Shown: piece after piece, positions 56,402-64,000 of the stretch
Layout: each line of letters starts with the position of its first letter
How positions within the stretch are numbered: the stretch's first letter is position 1
Source of the DNA: Leucobacter edaphi
GTDB taxonomy: Bacteria > Actinomycetota > Actinomycetes > Actinomycetales > Microbacteriaceae
Assembly (NCBI RefSeq): GCF_016522535.1
Contig: NZ_JAEHOI010000009.1
Span: forward strand, 62,001-126,000
DNA: 64,000 nt
Reading direction: 5' to 3'
Program-made: the position numbers and the translations under genes
The notes under the pieces: generated by a model
What the model was told of the DNA's origin: nothing
Database searches by the model: none
Seen by the model: the letters and a program-made list of their open reading frames with translations, nothing else

Positions 56402-57394
56402 TTAGCGCGCGGCCTCGAGCGTGATGAGTGACGCCTCGGGGCGGCAGGCGAAGCGCACGGGCGCGTAGATCGAGTTGCCGAGGCCCGCGCTCACGTTGAG
56501 GAAGGCGGCGCGGTGCGCGTCGTACCAGACGCTCATGCCGCGTGCCTGATCGGCGGGGAGATCGCAGTTCGAGGTGAGGGCGCCGACGCCGGGCACGCGG
56601 ACCTGGCCGCCGTGCGTGTGTCCGGCGAGGATGAGCTCCGCGCCGTCGTCGAGGAACTCGCCGAGCACGTGCTGGTAGGGCGCGTGGACTACTCCGATGC
56701 GGACCGCAGCGCGCTCCTCGGCAGCGGTCTCGGACGCGGGATCCCCGGCCTCCGCCGCACCCACGGACGAGTCGGAAGCCTCGCGCTGGGCGACGAGCGC
56801 CGCGAGCGAGGCGCGCATGGCGTCTGCGTCGTCGTAGCGGATGTGCGGGTCGTTCAGCCCGAGGAGTTCGAAGCGGGTGCCGCGAATCTCGAACTCGGCG
56901 GCGGCGTTGTTCAGGTCGAGGCAGCCGATTTCCTCGAGACCCTCCGTGAGGGCGATGTTGTCGATGTCCTGCACCCGGGTGGCGAGGCGGCTCGGGGCCG
57001 TCAGGTACTTGAACGGGTTCTTGAGGACCGGGCCGTAGTAGTCGTTCGAGCCGTTGACGAACACGGTGGGCGCGCTTGCCGCGATCGGAGCGAGCGCCTG
57101 CAGCAGCGAGCTGCGCGCCTGCAGATGGCCCATCAGGTCACCCGTGAGGACGACGAGATCGGGCCGCAGCTCCGCGAGGGAGCGCACCCAGTTGATCTTG
57201 TTCGTCTGCCACGGTGCGAGGTGCAGGTCGGAGAGCTGCAGGATGCGCACGGGCGCGGCTCCGGCGGGGAGCAGGGGGAGTGTCGAGCGTCGGATCGTGA
57301 AGAGGCGGCGCTCGATGACGGTGGACCAGACGGCGACGCCCGCCGCGGCCAGCCCGAGGGCGGCCGCGGCGGGGCGCGGTGAATTACGTGGCAC
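56402..57394 (-). CDS. Membrane-anchored metallophosphoesterase
   Basis: A 330-residue calcineurin-like phosphoesterase with one N-terminal hydrophobic helix (about 8-25). The metal-binding motifs are ILQLSDLHLAPW (DxH), VVLTGDLMGH (GDxxx), VNGSNDYYG (here GSND where GNHD is usual), GVVHAPYQ and LAGHTHGGQVR. An Asp/Ser/Ala-rich insertion sits near 225-245. The GTG at 57394 is used; it lies nine bases after the PBP stop, and GAAGGA is within the PBP end. The gene is the second cistron after the PASTA-PBP gene, a pairing conserved in actinobacteria, so it may act on cell-wall lipid precursors (inference). Confidence 0.88.
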   Translation of the reverse strand: MPRNSPRPAAAALGLAAAGVAVWSTVIERRLFTIRRSTLPLLPAGAAPVRILQLSDLHLAPWQTNKINWVRSLAELRPDLVVLTGDLMGHLQARSSLLQALAPIAASAPTVFVNGSNDYYGPVLKNPFKYLTAPSRLATRVQDIDNIALTEGLEEIGCLDLNNAAAEFEIRGTRFELLGLNDPHIRYDDADAMRASLAALVAQREASDSSVGAAEAGDPASETAAEERAAVRIGVVHAPYQHVLGEFLDDGAELILAGHTHGGQVRVPGVGALTSNCDLPADQARGMSVWYDAHRAAFLNVSAGLGNSIYAPVRFACRPEASLITLEAAR

Positions 57395-57402
57395 GGGTGT
57401 AC

Positions 57403-60021
57403 TTAGTCCTTCTTGCACGCGAGCGTGAGGGTGATCTTGGCGCTCTTCTTCGCGTCCGCGCCGCTGTCGGGGCTGACCGAGATGACCCGGTTGGAGTTGG
57501 GGTACGCCGTGTCTCCGGAGTCGCAGGCGAAGTCGACCGACTTGAATCCGGCGTCGTTGAGCGCCTTCTTCGCCTTGTTTCCGGTCTGACCCACGAGCCC
57601 GTCCGGGACCTTGGTTCCCTGGCCGTTGCTCTTGTGGATCGCGACGCTCGAGCCGAGCGGAGCCTGTCCGCCGCCTGCGGGGTCGGTGCTCGCGACCTTG
57701 CCCTTCGGCACGGTCGAGTCGACGTCGCCGCCGTCCGTCGGAGTGAATCCGAGATCGGTCAGCGCCCTCGCGGCCTCGTCGTAGGACTTGCCCTTGAGAT
57801 CCGGGACGCCGACCATGGTCTGCTGGATCGCGGTGGCGGAGGGCTCGCGGAAGGGGTCTCCGCCGTACTTGGAATCGGCGGTGTTCATGATGGCGGGCCA
57901 GATGGTCTGGTCCGCGTACATGAGGTTGCCGAAGCCCTGGGTCGAAACGCGGCTCCAGGTCCCGTCGGGCATTTTCACGGGGCCGGCGTTGCCCACCCAG
58001 GTTGCGGTGGCGACCTTGGAGCTGGCGCCAGCGGTCCAGTTGTCGACGACGTCATCCGTCGTACCGGTCTTCGCGAGGTGCGGGGTGCCGAAGGCCGAGC
58101 CCGCGTGACGGGCCAGACCATTCGTCACGGTGTACTGCAGCGCATAGGCCACACCCGCGGCAACCTCGGGCGAGATCGCCTCGGAGCACTTGCTCTTCTG
58201 GAACGGTACGTTCTTGCCGTCCGAATCGGTGATGCTGTCGATCGGCACCGGGGTGCAGACCTTGCCGTCGCCAGCGAATGCGGCGTAGGCCGAGGCGACC
58301 GTGATGGGCGCAATCTCGTCGATGCCGCCGTACACGTTCGAGGGCACCATGGTGAGATCGGTCGTGCCGTAGTTGGGCAGGTCGGGGTTCGCAGCGGGCG
58401 AGGCGCGGTGGAGACCGAGCTTCTTCGCGGTATCGAATGTGCCGCAGAGGTCCATCTTCTGCTGCATCGACACGAGACCACCGTTGACCGACTGCGCGAT
58501 CGCCGTGAGCACGGACTGATTGCCCTTCACGCCGAGGTTATCGTTCGAGAAGGTGAAGCTGCCGAAGCCGTAGACGCCGTCGGGCATACAGGAAGCAGCA
58601 ATCGAGCTTTCCTGCACCGTCCGGCCGTTGACGTTCACAATGTCGCGGACGGAATGGCCGGTCTTGATCCACTCCGTGAGCGTGACGGGCTTGAACGTCG
58701 ATCCGATCTGGAAGCCGCTCGAACCGCCGAACTCCTGGTCGGTGTTGTAGTTGACGGTCGTGTAGCCCGGATGCTTCTTCAGGAAGTCTTCTGCGTTGTT
58801 GAACGGCTTGTTCTGCACCATTGTGAGCACGCGGCCGGTGCCGACCTGAACGCTCGATGAGGCGGAGCCGACGTCGATGCCCTGCATCTGCGCTGGCACG
58901 GTCGCGTGCGTCGCGTCGTTGCCGGCCTTCTGCATGTCGAGGTCGATCGTCGTGTGAATGCTGTAGCCGCCGCGCGCGAAGTTGAACTCGCGGTCGACGG
59001 GCGTGTCACCGAAGTTGGGATCGGCCTTGATGTAGCGCTGCACGTAGTCGCAGAAGTGGCCGAGCCCGTACTTCTGCTCGGCGACGTTGCAGCCCTGCAC
59101 GCGCGGTGTGATCTTCGGCGTGACGGGGGTGGCCTTGGCTTCCTTGTGCTGTGCCTCGGTGATCTTGCCGTGACGCAGCATCGAATCGAGGATCTTGTTG
59201 CGGCGCTCGGTGTTCGCCGGGATGTTGTCCGCGACGTCGATCTGGAACTTCGACGGGTTATTGACGATTGCCACGAGGCTCGCGGACTCAGCAAGGCTGA
59301 GATCCTTCGCCGACTTGTTGTAGTAGTAGTTCGCGGCCGACTCGATGCCGTAGATCTGGCGGCCGTAGAGTGCGATGTTGAGGTATCCGAGCAGAATCTC
59401 GTCCTTCGGGTACTTCTTCTCGACGCTGATCGCGTACTTCATCTCCTTGAGCTTGCGGTCGACGTCCTGTCGCATCGCATTCTCGTACGCCTTCTTCTGC
59501 TCTTCCTTGTCAGGAATGGCGATGGCCTCCTGGATGAGCACGTTGCGGACGTACTGCATCGTGATGGTCGAGGCGCCGGAGAAGCCCGTGCCGGCCGCAT
59601 TCTGCAGCACCGCGCGGGAGCTCGCGATCACGTCGACGCCGCCGTGCGTGTAGAAGCGCGGGTCCTCCTCGGCGACCGCGGCGTCCTTCACGAACTGCGA
59701 GATCTGGTCCCACTTGACGGTCTCGCGGTCCTGATCGTAGAACACGGCGATCGGGACGTCCTTCTTGCCCTGCTTCGCGTAGAGCGTTGAGGGCTCGGCG
59801 AGGCGACCGGGATTCAGGTGATCCGGGAGCTTCTGGAAGATGTCGATTGCTGAGGTGGCTGCGGTGCCGCTGAGCGCCACGACGGGCGTCACCGCGGCGG
59901 TGAGCAGCACGCCTGCGATCGCGCTCATGGCGATCGCGCCGAAGAAGCCACCGATGGCGCCCCCAGCGGAGCGTGGCTTCACTGAGCGCACGCGCGAAGA
60001 CGATGAGGTCTGACGGGTCAT
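57403..60021 (-). CDS. Bifunctional class A penicillin-binding protein with two PASTA domains
   Basis: Polymerises and cross-links peptidoglycan outside the membrane. The 872-residue protein has a short basic cytoplasmic start and one membrane helix (about 23-52). The glycosyltransferase-51 domain follows (catalytic Glu in EEDPRFYTHGGVD, GFSGASTITMQYVRN), then the transpeptidase with the SxxK serine in IGSTFKPVTL, SVNG, and KTGTT. The C-terminal PASTA repeats are VPDLKGKSYDEAARALTDLG and VPDGLVGQTGNKAKKALNDAG. It resembles PonA1/PonA2 of mycobacteria. The ATG is seven bases after a -10-like TACGCT (60029-60034 on the minus strand), which favours a leaderless start over longer in-frame options. 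Confidence 0.94.
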   Translation of the reverse strand: MTRQTSSSSRVRSVKPRSAGGAIGGFFGAIAMSAIAGVLLTAAVTPVVALSGTAATSAIDIFQKLPDHLNPGRLAEPSTLYAKQGKKDVPIAVFYDQDRETVKWDQISQFVKDAAVAEEDPRFYTHGGVDVIASSRAVLQNAAGTGFSGASTITMQYVRNVLIQEAIAIPDKEEQKKAYENAMRQDVDRKLKEMKYAISVEKKYPKDEILLGYLNIALYGRQIYGIESAANYYYNKSAKDLSLAESASLVAIVNNPSKFQIDVADNIPANTERRNKILDSMLRHGKITEAQHKEAKATPVTPKITPRVQGCNVAEQKYGLGHFCDYVQRYIKADPNFGDTPVDREFNFARGGYSIHTTIDLDMQKAGNDATHATVPAQMQGIDVGSASSSVQVGTGRVLTMVQNKPFNNAEDFLKKHPGYTTVNYNTDQEFGGSSGFQIGSTFKPVTLTEWIKTGHSVRDIVNVNGRTVQESSIAASCMPDGVYGFGSFTFSNDNLGVKGNQSVLTAIAQSVNGGLVSMQQKMDLCGTFDTAKKLGLHRASPAANPDLPNYGTTDLTMVPSNVYGGIDEIAPITVASAYAAFAGDGKVCTPVPIDSITDSDGKNVPFQKSKCSEAISPEVAAGVAYALQYTVTNGLARHAGSAFGTPHLAKTGTTDDVVDNWTAGASSKVATATWVGNAGPVKMPDGTWSRVSTQGFGNLMYADQTIWPAIMNTADSKYGGDPFREPSATAIQQTMVGVPDLKGKSYDEAARALTDLGFTPTDGGDVDSTVPKGKVASTDPAGGGQAPLGSSVAIHKSNGQGTKVPDGLVGQTGNKAKKALNDAGFKSVDFACDSGDTAYPNSNRVISVSPDSGADAKKSAKITLTLACKKD

Positions 60022-60124
60022 AGAATCAAGCGTAAGCGACATTGCTGGCAAACACCGCCACCGCACCCCAAGGTGTGGAGAACTCTGTCGCCCGCCGCTC
60101 GGCATGATTCCAAGGAGATGAGAC

Positions 60125-60292
60125 GTGAGCGAAACACCTGATGCCCCTCGCTGGGAGTATTTTGTGACCCCCCTGCTGCTGCATAACGAGGCGCAGATTC
60201 TGAACAACTGGGGTCAGCAGGGCTGGGAGCTCGTGCAGATCATCGAGGGTCCAGCCGGCGGCAATGTCGCATACCTGAAGAGGAAGGCCTGA
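60125..60292 (+). CDS. DUF4177 small protein
   Basis: A 55-residue protein. WEYFVTPLLLHNEAQILNNW and GWELVQIIEGPAGGNVAYLK are the signature of the DUF4177 family of small proteins found next to RidA in actinobacteria. The GTG start follows AAGGAG by nine bases. The stop is one base before the ATG of the RidA gene, so the two are coupled. Function is unknown. Confidence 0.85.
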   Translation: MSETPDAPRWEYFVTPLLLHNEAQILNNWGQQGWELVQIIEGPAGGNVAYLKRKA

Positions 60293-60293
60293 A

Positions 60294-60770
60294 ATGACGT
60301 CCGTGATCGAGGAACGCCTGAGCGAGCTCGGGTTCGAGGTGCCCGAGGTGGCCGCGGCGGTCGCCGCGTACGTCCCGGCGCTGCGCGATGGAAACTATGT
60401 CTACACGGCCGGCCAGCTGCCGTTCGTTGACGGAAAGCTGCCCGAGACCGGCAAGGTCGGCGAGGGCGAGGGCCTCGTGAGCCCCGCGCGCGCCGAGGAG
60501 CTCGCGCAGCTCTGCGCGCTCAACGCGCTCGCCGCCGCACGCGGCGTGCTCGGATCGCTCGACCGCATCACGCAGGTCGTGAAGGTGACGGCGTTCGTCG
60601 CATCGGATCCGTCGTTCACCGGGCAGCCCGGCGTCGCCAACGGCGCGTCCGTGTTCCTCGGCAAGGTGTTCGGGGACCTGGGGATCCACGTCCGCTCGGC
60701 CGTGGGTGTCTCGGTGCTGCCGCTCGATGCCCCGGTGGAGATCGAGTTCATCTTCCGCGTGGAGGACTAG
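60294..60770 (+). CDS. RidA/YjgF-family protein
   Basis: A 158-residue member of the RidA superfamily (enamine/imine deaminase). It is a longer variant than the ~128-residue RidA proper, with features LPFVDGKLPETGKVGEGEGL, LCALNALAAARGVLGSLDRI, KVTAFVASDPSF and the closing HVRSAVGVSVLPLDAPVEIE. The conserved Arg needed for carboxylate binding is present in VRSAVG, so deaminase activity is possible. It is coupled to the DUF4177 gene and followed by a very strong hairpin. Confidence 0.9.
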   Translation: MTSVIEERLSELGFEVPEVAAAVAAYVPALRDGNYVYTAGQLPFVDGKLPETGKVGEGEGLVSPARAEELAQLCALNALAAARGVLGSLDRITQVVKVTAFVASDPSFTGQPGVANGASVFLGKVFGDLGIHVRSAVGVSVLPLDAPVEIEFIFRVED

Positions 60771-60799
60771 GCGCTCGCGGCCGAAAGGTCGCCTGATCA

Positions 60800-60845
60800 G
60801 CACAAGAAAGGGGCGGGATCGAGAGATTCCGCCCCTTTCTTGTGC
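60800..60845 (+). terminator. Terminator of DUF4177-RidA
   Basis: Twenty-one-base-pair stem with one G-T wobble (arms 60800-60820 and 60825-60845, GCACAAGAAAGG...CCTTTCTTGTGC) and a GAGA loop, 29 bases after the RidA stop. Confidence 0.9.
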
Positions 60846-60937
60846 GCCGGACGAGCGTGTCGGTGGTCGGCAGTACACTCGGGCCAGCGAGGATCAGGAG
60901 CATGATCAGGGCGTGAGTTCGTCCGGGAGGGGTTCGC

Positions 60938-61327
60938 ATGTACGGCGACGAGGTGCAGGACTGGGCAGCGGAACGAACGCGAGAACTCCCGGGCGCGCTC
61001 CTCGAGCACCCGTTCGGGCCGGAGACCCACGTGTACCGGGTGCGGGGGAAGATGTTCATGATCGTCTCCGACGTCACGGGCGTGCCGCTCACGAGCCTCA
61101 AAGCGACCCCGGCGGACGTTGTTGCGCTGCAGGAGGCGTTTCCCGAGATCACCCCCGGATACCACCTGAACAAGCGACACTGGATCTCCCTGCGCTCCGG
61201 TGGGACGCTCGGGAGGCAGCTCGTCGAGGACCTCGTCACCGAGTCCTATCTCCTGGTCATCGAGAAGAACCTTCCCCGGAGCGAGTGGCCGGTTGACCCC
61301 GCGACTTTCGGGCAGCGCCCAGAATGA
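60938..61327 (+). CDS. MmcQ/YjbR-family (CyaY-like fold) protein
   Basis: A 129-residue protein of the YjbR/MmcQ family. Typical features are LPGALLEHPFGPETHVYRVR, GKMFMIVSD, LKATPADVVALQEAFPEITP and HWISLRSGGTLGRQLVEDLV, ending with SYLLV. The fold is a double-wing DNA-binding-like or frataxin-like domain; the biological role is not known. The ATG has GGGAGGGG a few bases upstream. It is a single-gene unit between two strong terminators. Confidence 0.88.
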   Translation: MYGDEVQDWAAERTRELPGALLEHPFGPETHVYRVRGKMFMIVSDVTGVPLTSLKATPADVVALQEAFPEITPGYHLNKRHWISLRSGGTLGRQLVEDLVTESYLLVIEKNLPRSEWPVDPATFGQRPE

Positions 61328-61410
61328 CGGGCCGCCGAGGCTGGCCCGCTCCAGTTCCCGGCCGTCGGGGACCCTGATCCGGGATTCGCGCTCACGCTGC
61401 GCAGAACGCA

Positions 61411-61448
61411 GGAGGGCCCGGACCGCGCGCGGCGGTTCCGGGCCCTCC
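61411..61448. terminator. Terminator between convergent yjbR and acs
   Basis: Stem GGAGGGCCCGGA/TCCGGGCCCTCC, extended by CCGC/GCGG with one bulged T, in the gap between convergent genes. Confidence 0.85.
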
Positions 61449-61465
61449 CAGCGCTCAGGAGCGGC

Positions 61466-63448
61466 CTACGGGACGCGGATCTGCTCCTGGATCGTCGACA
61501 TGACGCGGGTGTCGGCGAGCGTCGTGGTGTCGCCGACCTCCTTGCCGTCGGCCACGTCCTTCAGGAGGCGGCGCATGATCTTGCCCGAGCGGGTCTTCGG
61601 GAGCTCGGTCACGATCAGGATCTGGCGCGGGCGCGCGATCGCCCCGATCTGCGCCGCGACGTGCGCCTTCAGCGCTGCCTCGGCGTCCTCGGGCGTGAGC
61701 GCGGTCTGCTGGGACTTCAGGACGCAGAACGCCACGACGGCCTGGCCGGTCGTCTCGTCCGTCGCGCCGACCACGGCGGCCTCTGCAACGGAGTTGTGCT
61801 CGACGAGCGCCGACTCGATCTCCGCGGTCGAGAGGCGGTGGCCCGAGACGTTCATCACGTCGTCCACGCGGCCGAGCAGCCACACGTCGCCGTCGTCGTC
61901 GTCGACGCGCGCGCCGTCGCCGGCGAAGTACATGTCGCCGAACTTCTCCCAGTAGGTCTCGATAAATCGCTCGGGATCGCCCCAGATGTTCCGCACCATC
62001 GAGGGCCAGGGGCGCTGGATCGTGAGCAGGCCGCCCTGGCCGCGCTCGACGCGCTCGCCAGCGTCATTGACGACGTTCACGCGGATGCCGGGCTGGGCAA
62101 CCTGAGCGCTGCCCGGCTTGAGCGACGTCAGGCCCGGGAGCGCCGCGATCATGATCGCGCCCGTCTCCGTCTGCCACCAGGTGTCCACGATCGGGGCGGT
62201 GCCGGCGCCGATCACCTCGTGGTACCAGCGCCACGCCTCCGGGTTGATCGGCTCGCCCACCGACCCGAGCACCCGGATCGAGGAGAGATCGTACTGCTCA
62301 GGAACCTGGCGTCCCACCTTCATGCACGCGCGGATCGCGGTGGGGGCCGTGTAGAAGATCGTGACGCCGTACTTCTGGATGATCGACCACCAGCGGCCCC
62401 AATCAGGGGTTTCCGGGGTGCCCTCGTACATGACCTGGGTGGCGCCGTTCGCGAGCGGACCGTAGACCACGTAACTGTGGCCCGTGATCCAGCCGACGTC
62501 AGCTGTGCACCAGTAGACGTCGGTCTCCGGCTTCAGATCGAACACGTCGCGGTGCGTGGTCGATGCCTGCGTGAGGTAGCCGCCCGAGGTGTGCAGGATG
62601 CCCTTCGGCCGCCCGGTGGTTCCCGAGGTGTAGAGGATGAACAGGGGATTCTCCGCGGGGAAGCCCTTCGCCTCGTGCTCACCGTCGTACGCGGTGATCT
62701 CCTCGTGCCACCACAGGTCGCGGCCCTCGGTCATGGAGATGTCGTTCTTCGTGCGCTCCACCACGAGCACCTTCTGCACGCTCGATCCGCCGCCGTGCAG
62801 CGCGAGCGCGTCGTCGACGGTCGGCTTGAGCGCCGAGGCGCGGCCCTTGCGGAAGCCACCGTCAGCCGTGATCACGATCTCCGCCTGTGCATCGTCGATG
62901 CGGGCGCGGAGGCTTTCCGCGCTGAACCCGCCGAACACGACCGAGTGCGCCGCGCCCAGGCGTGCCACGGCGAGCATCGCGATCACGGTCTCCGGGATCA
63001 TCGGCATGTAGATCGCCACGCGATCGCCCGGCTCGACGCCGAGGCTCGTCAGCATGTTCGCGGCGCGCTTCACCTCGTGCGTGAGTTCCGCGTAGGTGAT
63101 CGAACGGGTATCGCCCGGCTCGCCCTCGAAGTGAATGGCGACGCGATCCCCGAGGCCCGCCTGCACGTGACGATCGAGGCAGTTCGCCGCGACGTTCAGC
63201 TCTCCGTCCTGGAACCACTTCGCGAACGGGGGGTTCGACCAGTCCAGGATTTCCGTGAACGGCTTGGTCCAGCTGAGCTTCTGCGCCTGCTCGGCCCAGT
63301 AGCCCTCAGGATCCTCGGCCGCTCGCCAATAAATCGACGGGTCGTTGATGTTGGCCTGTTCCCGGAACTCCGCGGTGGGGGGATACGTCGTAGGATCCTC
63401 GCCCGCGCGCAGGGGGTGGCTCTCGATAGTTCCGCTCTGATCAGTCAT
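61466..63448 (-). CDS. acs: Acetyl-CoA synthetase
   Basis: Activates acetate to acetyl-CoA via acetyl-AMP; the high-affinity route for acetate use. The 660-residue protein begins with the ACS N-terminal part (INDPSIYWRAAEDPEGYWAE). It contains the adenylation motifs ILYTSGTTGRPKGILHTSGG, GWITGHSYVVYGPLANGAT, VDTWWQTETG and the hinge region DVWLLGRVDDVMNVSGHRLS. It ends with the regulatory lysine motif LPKTRSGKIMRRLL, which is acetylated in many bacteria. The ATG has TAAGGG upstream; a -10-like TAGCCT is at 63527-63532 on the minus strand. No adjacent acetate permease is seen. Confidence 0.97.
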   Translation of the reverse strand: MTDQSGTIESHPLRAGEDPTTYPPTAEFREQANINDPSIYWRAAEDPEGYWAEQAQKLSWTKPFTEILDWSNPPFAKWFQDGELNVAANCLDRHVQAGLGDRVAIHFEGEPGDTRSITYAELTHEVKRAANMLTSLGVEPGDRVAIYMPMIPETVIAMLAVARLGAAHSVVFGGFSAESLRARIDDAQAEIVITADGGFRKGRASALKPTVDDALALHGGGSSVQKVLVVERTKNDISMTEGRDLWWHEEITAYDGEHEAKGFPAENPLFILYTSGTTGRPKGILHTSGGYLTQASTTHRDVFDLKPETDVYWCTADVGWITGHSYVVYGPLANGATQVMYEGTPETPDWGRWWSIIQKYGVTIFYTAPTAIRACMKVGRQVPEQYDLSSIRVLGSVGEPINPEAWRWYHEVIGAGTAPIVDTWWQTETGAIMIAALPGLTSLKPGSAQVAQPGIRVNVVNDAGERVERGQGGLLTIQRPWPSMVRNIWGDPERFIETYWEKFGDMYFAGDGARVDDDDGDVWLLGRVDDVMNVSGHRLSTAEIESALVEHNSVAEAAVVGATDETTGQAVVAFCVLKSQQTALTPEDAEAALKAHVAAQIGAIARPRQILIVTELPKTRSGKIMRRLLKDVADGKEVGDTTTLADTRVMSTIQEQIRVP

Positions 63449-63770
63449 GGACGCCCTTATCCGTTCGTGGGTGTTGCGCCACCGGTGCGGGATTCGGCCG
63501 CTCGCCGGGGCATTCAGTGCGCCACCAGGCTATACCCGGCGACGAATCCGCATCATGGGCGGTTCGTGTGACTACCTACTTCCGGAGGGGGTGATCAGGG
63601 AGTTGCGCAGGAATCGGCGCGCGGGGCCCGCAAACCGGAGGCCGATCGCCCCGGATCGTGCCCGCGTGGGATTCGCGCACAAGCACGGAGCAACGGGGCA
63701 GAATCCGCGAGTTATCCACAGACTTCATTCGGGTCTGTTCTCAGCGCCCGAGAACAGGTTCGATGGGCGC
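63449..63770. other. 322-base divergent intergenic region of acs and the TadA-like gene
   Basis: It holds the acs promoter (-10-like TAGCCT, 63527-63532 on the minus strand), a perfect DnaA-box-like TTATCCACA at 63712-63720, and an inverted repeat at 63735-63757. I found no small gene that I could support here. Confidence 0.6.
63735..63757. promoter_or_regulatory. Perfect inverted repeat before the TadA-like gene
   Basis: CTGTTCTC and GAGAACAG separated by seven bases, ending 13 bases before the start codon. The symmetry and position fit an operator for a dimeric regulator or a small leader hairpin. Confidence 0.5.
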
Positions 63771-64000
63771 ATGAACTCGCCACTCACGCTCGTCCCAGAC
63801 TCCGCGCACACGCCACACACCTCGATCGAATCATCAGTCGCCGCCCGCGCACGAGAACGCCCGCGGTCGGCGCACCTGAGCGTTGCCGCGCGCAGAGCCT
63901 TCGGCGGCCTGCTCCCGCTCATCGATCAGCCCACCATGCGCGATGTCCTCGTGCAGGTCCGTGACGGGCGTGGCGTGCTGTGGGTCGATCAGGGCCGTGG
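63771..64000 (+). CDS. TadA/CpaF-like secretion ATPase, N-terminal fragment (cut by window edge)
   Basis: The 76 visible residues start MNSPLTLVPDSAH and are at first disordered. RRAFGGLLPLIDQPTMRDVL and GVLWVDQGRG then match the N-terminal domain of TadA/CpaF-type ATPases (pattern FGPL-LLDDP-VTDVLVN-WVDRG). These drive type II/Flp pilus-like secretion and are encoded in the actinobacterial tad/ssd locus. The P-loop lies beyond the right edge, so the call rests on this domain and position. It is divergent from acs. No strong ribosome binding site is seen before the ATG. Confidence 0.7.
   Translation, partial: MNSPLTLVPDSAHTPHTSIESSVAARARERPRSAHLSVAARRAFGGLLPLIDQPTMRDVLVQVRDGRGVLWVDQGR

Noticed and set aside
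63560-63580. CRP/GlxR-type site upstream of acs (TGTGA half-site)
   Set aside because: Only one half, TGTGACTACC, is present; there is no TCACA partner at the required spacing.

Overview
The window is high-GC DNA with dense genes, many GTG and TTG starts and GC-rich hairpin terminators. It reads as a chromosomal segment of a Gram-positive actinobacterium. Gene content and order (ask-asd, dnaX-recR, rplJ-rplL behind an L10 leader, PonA-type PBP with a metallophosphoesterase, DUF4177-RidA, glyA-folD under a ZTP riboswitch) fit the family Microbacteriaceae. A Leucobacter-like genus is a guess from protein similarity only. I saw no tRNA, rRNA, prophage, insertion sequence or CRISPR array.

Layout. 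1-3.7 kb: envelope-stress genes (partial pspA, a TPM-domain protein) and birA. 3.8-9.4 kb: two PuuP-like amine permeases flanking a YtcJ-type amidohydrolase, with a divergent TetR regulator. 9.4-14.1 kb: one-carbon metabolism, with purU opposite a ZTP-riboswitch-controlled glyA-folD pair. 14.2-20.3 kb: DedA, a lone CcsB, a HemQ-like protein lacking the heme-binding core, PPK2, a CsoR-type copper sensor, a RarD-like transporter and a GNAT protein. 20.3-24.8 kb: icd behind a palindromic operator, a C45 acyltransferase-like hydrolase, an LLM oxidoreductase and two small membrane proteins. 24.8-31.3 kb: an operon of a second amidohydrolase, a peptide-binding lipoprotein, an OppB-type permease and one 849-residue protein that fuses OppC, OppD and OppF. 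31.4-36.2 kb: NfeD-flotillin, a PH-domain protein, a YqaJ nuclease and an orphan response regulator. 36.2-41.7 kb: L10 leader, rplJ-rplL, a heterodimeric ABC exporter and SRP RNA. 41.9-53.2 kb: a FAD oxidoreductase, pta-ackA, a very long dnaX, recR, lysC and asd. 53.2-57.4 kb: a 726-base non-coding region with hexamer repeats and hairpins, a 794-residue LuxR-type regulator and a metallophosphoesterase. 57.4-64 kb: a bifunctional PBP with PASTA domains, DUF4177, RidA, YjbR, acs, and the start of a TadA/CpaF-like ATPase.

How the genes fit together. Acetate can be handled by Pta-AckA (low affinity, reversible) and by Acs (high affinity). The two amidohydrolase/transporter loci suggest scavenging of amides, peptides or polyamines. 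The ZTP riboswitch would raise glyA-folD when 10-formyl-THF is short, while the nearby purU consumes 10-formyl-THF. A recurring signal is a TAnnnT -10 box only 5-8 bases before the start codon at 13 genes, which points to frequent leaderless transcripts; I used it to choose several starts.
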